Positions 61,600 through 64,000 of a stretch of 64,000 nucleotides of DNA are shown here, piece by piece. The notes under the pieces were generated by a model. It made no database searches. It was given only the letters and a program-made list of their open reading frames with translations, and had not been told where the DNA came from. Source of the DNA: Anseongella ginsenosidimutans (lineage in GTDB: Bacteria; Bacteroidota; Bacteroidia; Sphingobacteriales; Sphingobacteriaceae); NCBI RefSeq assembly GCF_008033235.1, contig NZ_CP042432.1:3348001-3412000 (forward strand), given 5' to 3'. The position numbers and the translations under genes were made by a program. Position 1 is the first letter of the stretch. Every line of letters begins with the position of its first letter.

Positions 61600-62881
61600 T
61601 GAATGTATTATTTACAGAGAGGGTGTAGGATTCTTTTACTGTTTCCAGGACATATCCTATACTTAAATAGATCCAGAGAGAAGGGTAGGCAAACTCAGGC
61701 ACGGTCCCCATCATGATCATGTATACCGCTACTAATCCCGACCAATAACAAATACGTAAATCCCCGGGTATGATATAACGTTTGAAATTTTTAAAGACGA
61801 ACCAGGTAAAGATCAAAAATCCGATAAGTCCTGTATTCAGGAATAATGTTGAGAAGAAGTCAGTTGACCGGATGTACCCGAATCCGATTCCAAAAAGCTG
61901 ATGGAAATAATCCAGGGTGGCCCAATAGGAAATATGGGTCTGAAAATGATTTCCCCTGTCACGGGACGAGATTGCATCTTCGCTAAACTTATCAGCAAAT
62001 ACAAAATCATAAATACCTTTGAACAGGCTGCTGAACGGCTCCAGCTGCAGGGCAACTCCGATGGCTACCATGGCAAAGCCCGCTGCAATGATGATCTTGT
62101 ATTGACGTTTATACAAAAACCAGAATGTCAGGAAAGCAAAAATGGTAAAATAGGAAGTCGTCGAGAATGTCAGCAGCAAACATAGCAATAACAACCAGAT
62201 ATCAAACCGGCGCTTCAGGGCGACCGCTAAGATCCAATACGGCATTACGGTGAATGTGAACATAGATGGCTCACCCGTATAGCCCTTCAGCCGCAGTAAA
62301 GTAATTCCGCCCAGGTTCACCGTTTGGAAAAGAGAAGCAGACCGCTCATTGTGCCCCAGGGTTCTGTTCGACATAAAATCACCGTTATGCCCGGTAAACA
62401 TATAATAAACAAATTCATACAGAGCGTAGAAACATAAAAGACGCAAGCCCCAATATGCGTACTCCAGTGTGGTCTGATCAGCAAAATATTTAACCAGGAT
62501 ATAAATAAGGAAGCCTACTATCAGGTAAAGCGTTTGTGTAATATGGGACAACCGGTAAAACGTATCGAGGTAATCTGCCCGGTTGATCAGTACGAGGTCC
62601 TCAGAAAGTTTCAGGCCGGAAACAAGGTTTGCCAACTGTGAACAAAAGCTCAGCGCAAGTATAATAGCGAAGAAAGCAAACAGCTCCTTTAAAATTAAGA
62701 ACTTTACGTCTCCGAGCGGCAGAATGAGAATTATGCCGAAAAGAATGCTGCTTAGTACCGTAGCTATGGTAGTTCCCTGTATTGACGGAATTAACAGGAA
62801 AGACGTTAAAGGGAAAAACAGCATGATGATGTTCAGAAACTTCGGGACGAAGGGATACTCTCTACACATAGCTATTTCCAT
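61574..62881 (-). CDS. O-antigen-ligase/Wzy-like polysaccharide polymerase
   Basis: This protein of about 435 aa has about 11 hydrophobic helices and a long periplasmic loop (about 265-310), with the family block FLTFSTTSYFTIFAFLTFWFLY. It fits Wzy polymerase or O-antigen ligase, which cannot be separated here. Context with Wzx and Wzc favours Wzy. Start is uncertain: ATG 62881, 62869 or 62917. All overlap or abut the Wzc stop at 62862. Its 3' end overlaps the GT4 gene by 26 bp. Confidence 0.82.
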   Translation of the reverse strand: MEIAMCREYPFVPKFLNIIMLFFPLTSFLLIPSIQGTTIATVLSSILFGIILILPLGDVKFLILKELFAFFAIILALSFCSQLANLVSGLKLSEDLVLINRADYLDTFYRLSHITQTLYLIVGFLIYILVKYFADQTTLEYAYWGLRLLCFYALYEFVYYMFTGHNGDFMSNRTLGHNERSASLFQTVNLGGITLLRLKGYTGEPSMFTFTVMPYWILAVALKRRFDIWLLLLCLLLTFSTTSYFTIFAFLTFWFLYKRQYKIIIAAGFAMVAIGVALQLEPFSSLFKGIYDFVFADKFSEDAISSRDRGNHFQTHISYWATLDYFHQLFGIGFGYIRSTDFFSTLFLNTGLIGFLIFTWFVFKNFKRYIIPGDLRICYWSGLVAVYMIMMGTVPEFAYPSLWIYLSIGYVLETVKESYTLSVNNTFNENSACPR

Positions 62882-64000
62882 ATCCGATGTATCCTGCCCG
62901 GGCGAGGTTAATGTCATTCACCACCAGGTAAAGATTACGGATTTTTGTCTTCCTTTTCAGTTCGTTCACGATCTCAATCTGCGATTTGTTCGTGTAGTTA
63001 TGCCTTGCCACGTACATGGTGATGTCCGCAAACTTTTCAATGATCAGCGCGTCGGAAACAAGGCCAACTGGCGGACTGTCAATAATAACATAGTCGAAAC
63101 GGCTGCGGAGGTAAGCGATCAGTTTGCCAAGTTTTTCACTCAGCAATAATTCCGAAGGATTCAAAGGCACCGGGCCTGAACTGACGATGAAACAGTTTTC
63201 GTTGAACAGGCTGGGTTTAATAATGCTTTGTACGTCGAGATCTTCATTAATATAATCAGTATAACCATGGTGATCATATTCAATCCCCATCATTCCGGAC
63301 AATTTGGGTTTCCTCAGATCAAGTTCTATGAAGACTACTTTTTTTCCGGCCAGCGCCAGCGAACTTCCAAGATTCCAGGTAAGGAACGTCTTCCCTTCTC
63401 CATGCGTACTGGAGGTAACCATAATTACATTGGAAGCGTTAAAATTAAGCACGAACTGCAAGTTGGTCCGGAGGCTGCGGAAGCTTTCGGCGATAAGCGA
63501 ATTGGATGCTTCGTGGATCACCAGGTTTGAAGAACCTGTATTACGCCCAATCTTGCCAATGATGGAAATATCGGTATACTTTTCTATGTCGAACTCGGAT
63601 TTTATCCTGGAATGCAGGAAATCTTTGGAATTGACATAGGTAAGCGGAACAATCAGGCCCATGACAAATGCCATGAAATAAATGATCCGCTTGGGGGCTT
63701 TACCGGCCAGCTGGTACTTTTCGCATTATCGATGATTCTTGACCCCGGCATATTTGAATTTTTTGCAATAGCCGCCTCTTCCCACCGCTGTAGCAGGTAC
63801 ATGTACAACTGCTGCTTGAGGTTCTGCTGACGGGCATAGTCAAGAAAAACACGTTCTTTACCCGGCACTTGCTGTATCTTGCTGTTAAATGCTGCATTCT
63901 CGCTGCCAAGTTCCCGGGTACTGAGCTGCAGTTCCTTTTTATAAGAAGTTATATTCTGAAGCAAGTTCGAACGAACTCCCTGGATCTGCTGATCCAGGTT
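62862..64000 (-). pseudogene. wzc: Wzc-type polysaccharide co-polymerase/tyrosine kinase, frameshifted, N-terminus outside window
   Basis: This is the C-terminal part of a Wzc-like BY-kinase. It continues open to the right edge. Visible parts are the coiled-coil periplasmic segment (63964-63730), the second TM helix (IIYFMAFVMGLIVPLTY), Walker A SSTHGEGKTFLTWN, Walker A' VFIELDLRKPKLS and Walker B YVIIDSPPVG. A Tyr-rich end (RAGYIGYGNSYV) fits a phosphotyrosine tail. The frame breaks at the C5 run (G5 on the plus strand, 63693-63697). One more C reads WPVKPPKRIIYFMAF, the usual join. It controls chain length with Wzy. Confidence 0.88.

Noticed and set aside
45365-64000. Genomic island acquired by transfer
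   Set aside because: The cluster is A/T-richer than its neighbours, as polysaccharide loci often are, but no integrase, tRNA end or flanking repeats are seen.

Overview
The window reads as chromosomal DNA of a Bacteroidota bacterium, probably a Sphingobacteriales or Chitinophagales type. The signs are a class III glutamine synthetase, a PafA-type alkaline phosphatase, LytS/LytTR-type signalling, a long small-type PurL needing separate PurS and PurQ, and several promoters of the form TTG-N18/19-TAnnTTTG, the -33/-7 signature of this phylum. No tRNA, rRNA, CRISPR array, insertion sequence or prophage was seen.

Positions 1-45300 are mostly housekeeping genes in short blocks. They include the end of a SUF iron-sulfur operon (sufS-sufE-sufT-like) and an MgtC-type membrane protein. 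An FG-GAP lipoprotein and a YyaL-type thioredoxin protein with an odd repeat insert follow. Next come an SDR, a cystathionine gamma-synthase/lyase, and metE behind a cobalamin riboswitch. Purine genes (purL, purM, purC) are scattered. There are two signalling units: a four-gene 15309-17825 unit with a 7TM protein, HisKA_3 kinase and NarL-type regulator, and a LytS/LytTR pair at 21702-23872 with striking repeats in its promoter. Further genes are glnN-type glutamine synthetase, RNase Z, a STAS protein, PhoH, a SAM hydrolase, a class A PBP and a large metalloprotease/propeller/barrel outer-membrane protein. A 490-bp gene-free stretch (33587-34080) is packed with imperfect palindromic repeats. 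A PafA-type phosphatase follows, then a divergent pair made of a Y-family polymerase with a broken active site and a LexA-like XRE-S24 repressor around a 42-bp dyad. ChrA, TPR, etfBA, a bifunctional nuclease, citrate synthase and a frameshifted FUSC transporter complete this part.

Positions 45365-64000 hold one large exopolysaccharide cluster, nearly all on the minus strand and visibly richer in A/T. In transcription order it runs: Wzc tyrosine kinase (partial, frameshifted), Wzy-like polymerase, GT4, sulfotransferase, GT4, TIM-barrel glycosidase, GT4, then a plus-strand glycosidase lipoprotein, a nitroreductase-like protein, Wzx flippase, pyruvyl transferase, GT2, GT2 (frameshifted), UDP-glucose dehydrogenase, WcaJ-type initiating transferase, an unknown small protein and an ATP-grasp protein. 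Together these predict a Wzx/Wzy-dependent acidic polymer carrying uronic acid, pyruvate and possibly sulfate, with two dedicated hydrolases.

Three genes (FUSC, one GT2, Wzc) each carry a frameshift that one extra G or C in a short G/C run would repair. This could be sequence error or real variation and should be settled from reads. The best candidates for something unusual are the inactivated Y-polymerase with its LexA-like partner and dyad, the 33587-34023 repeat array, the lytS promoter repeats, and the 7TM/kinase unit.
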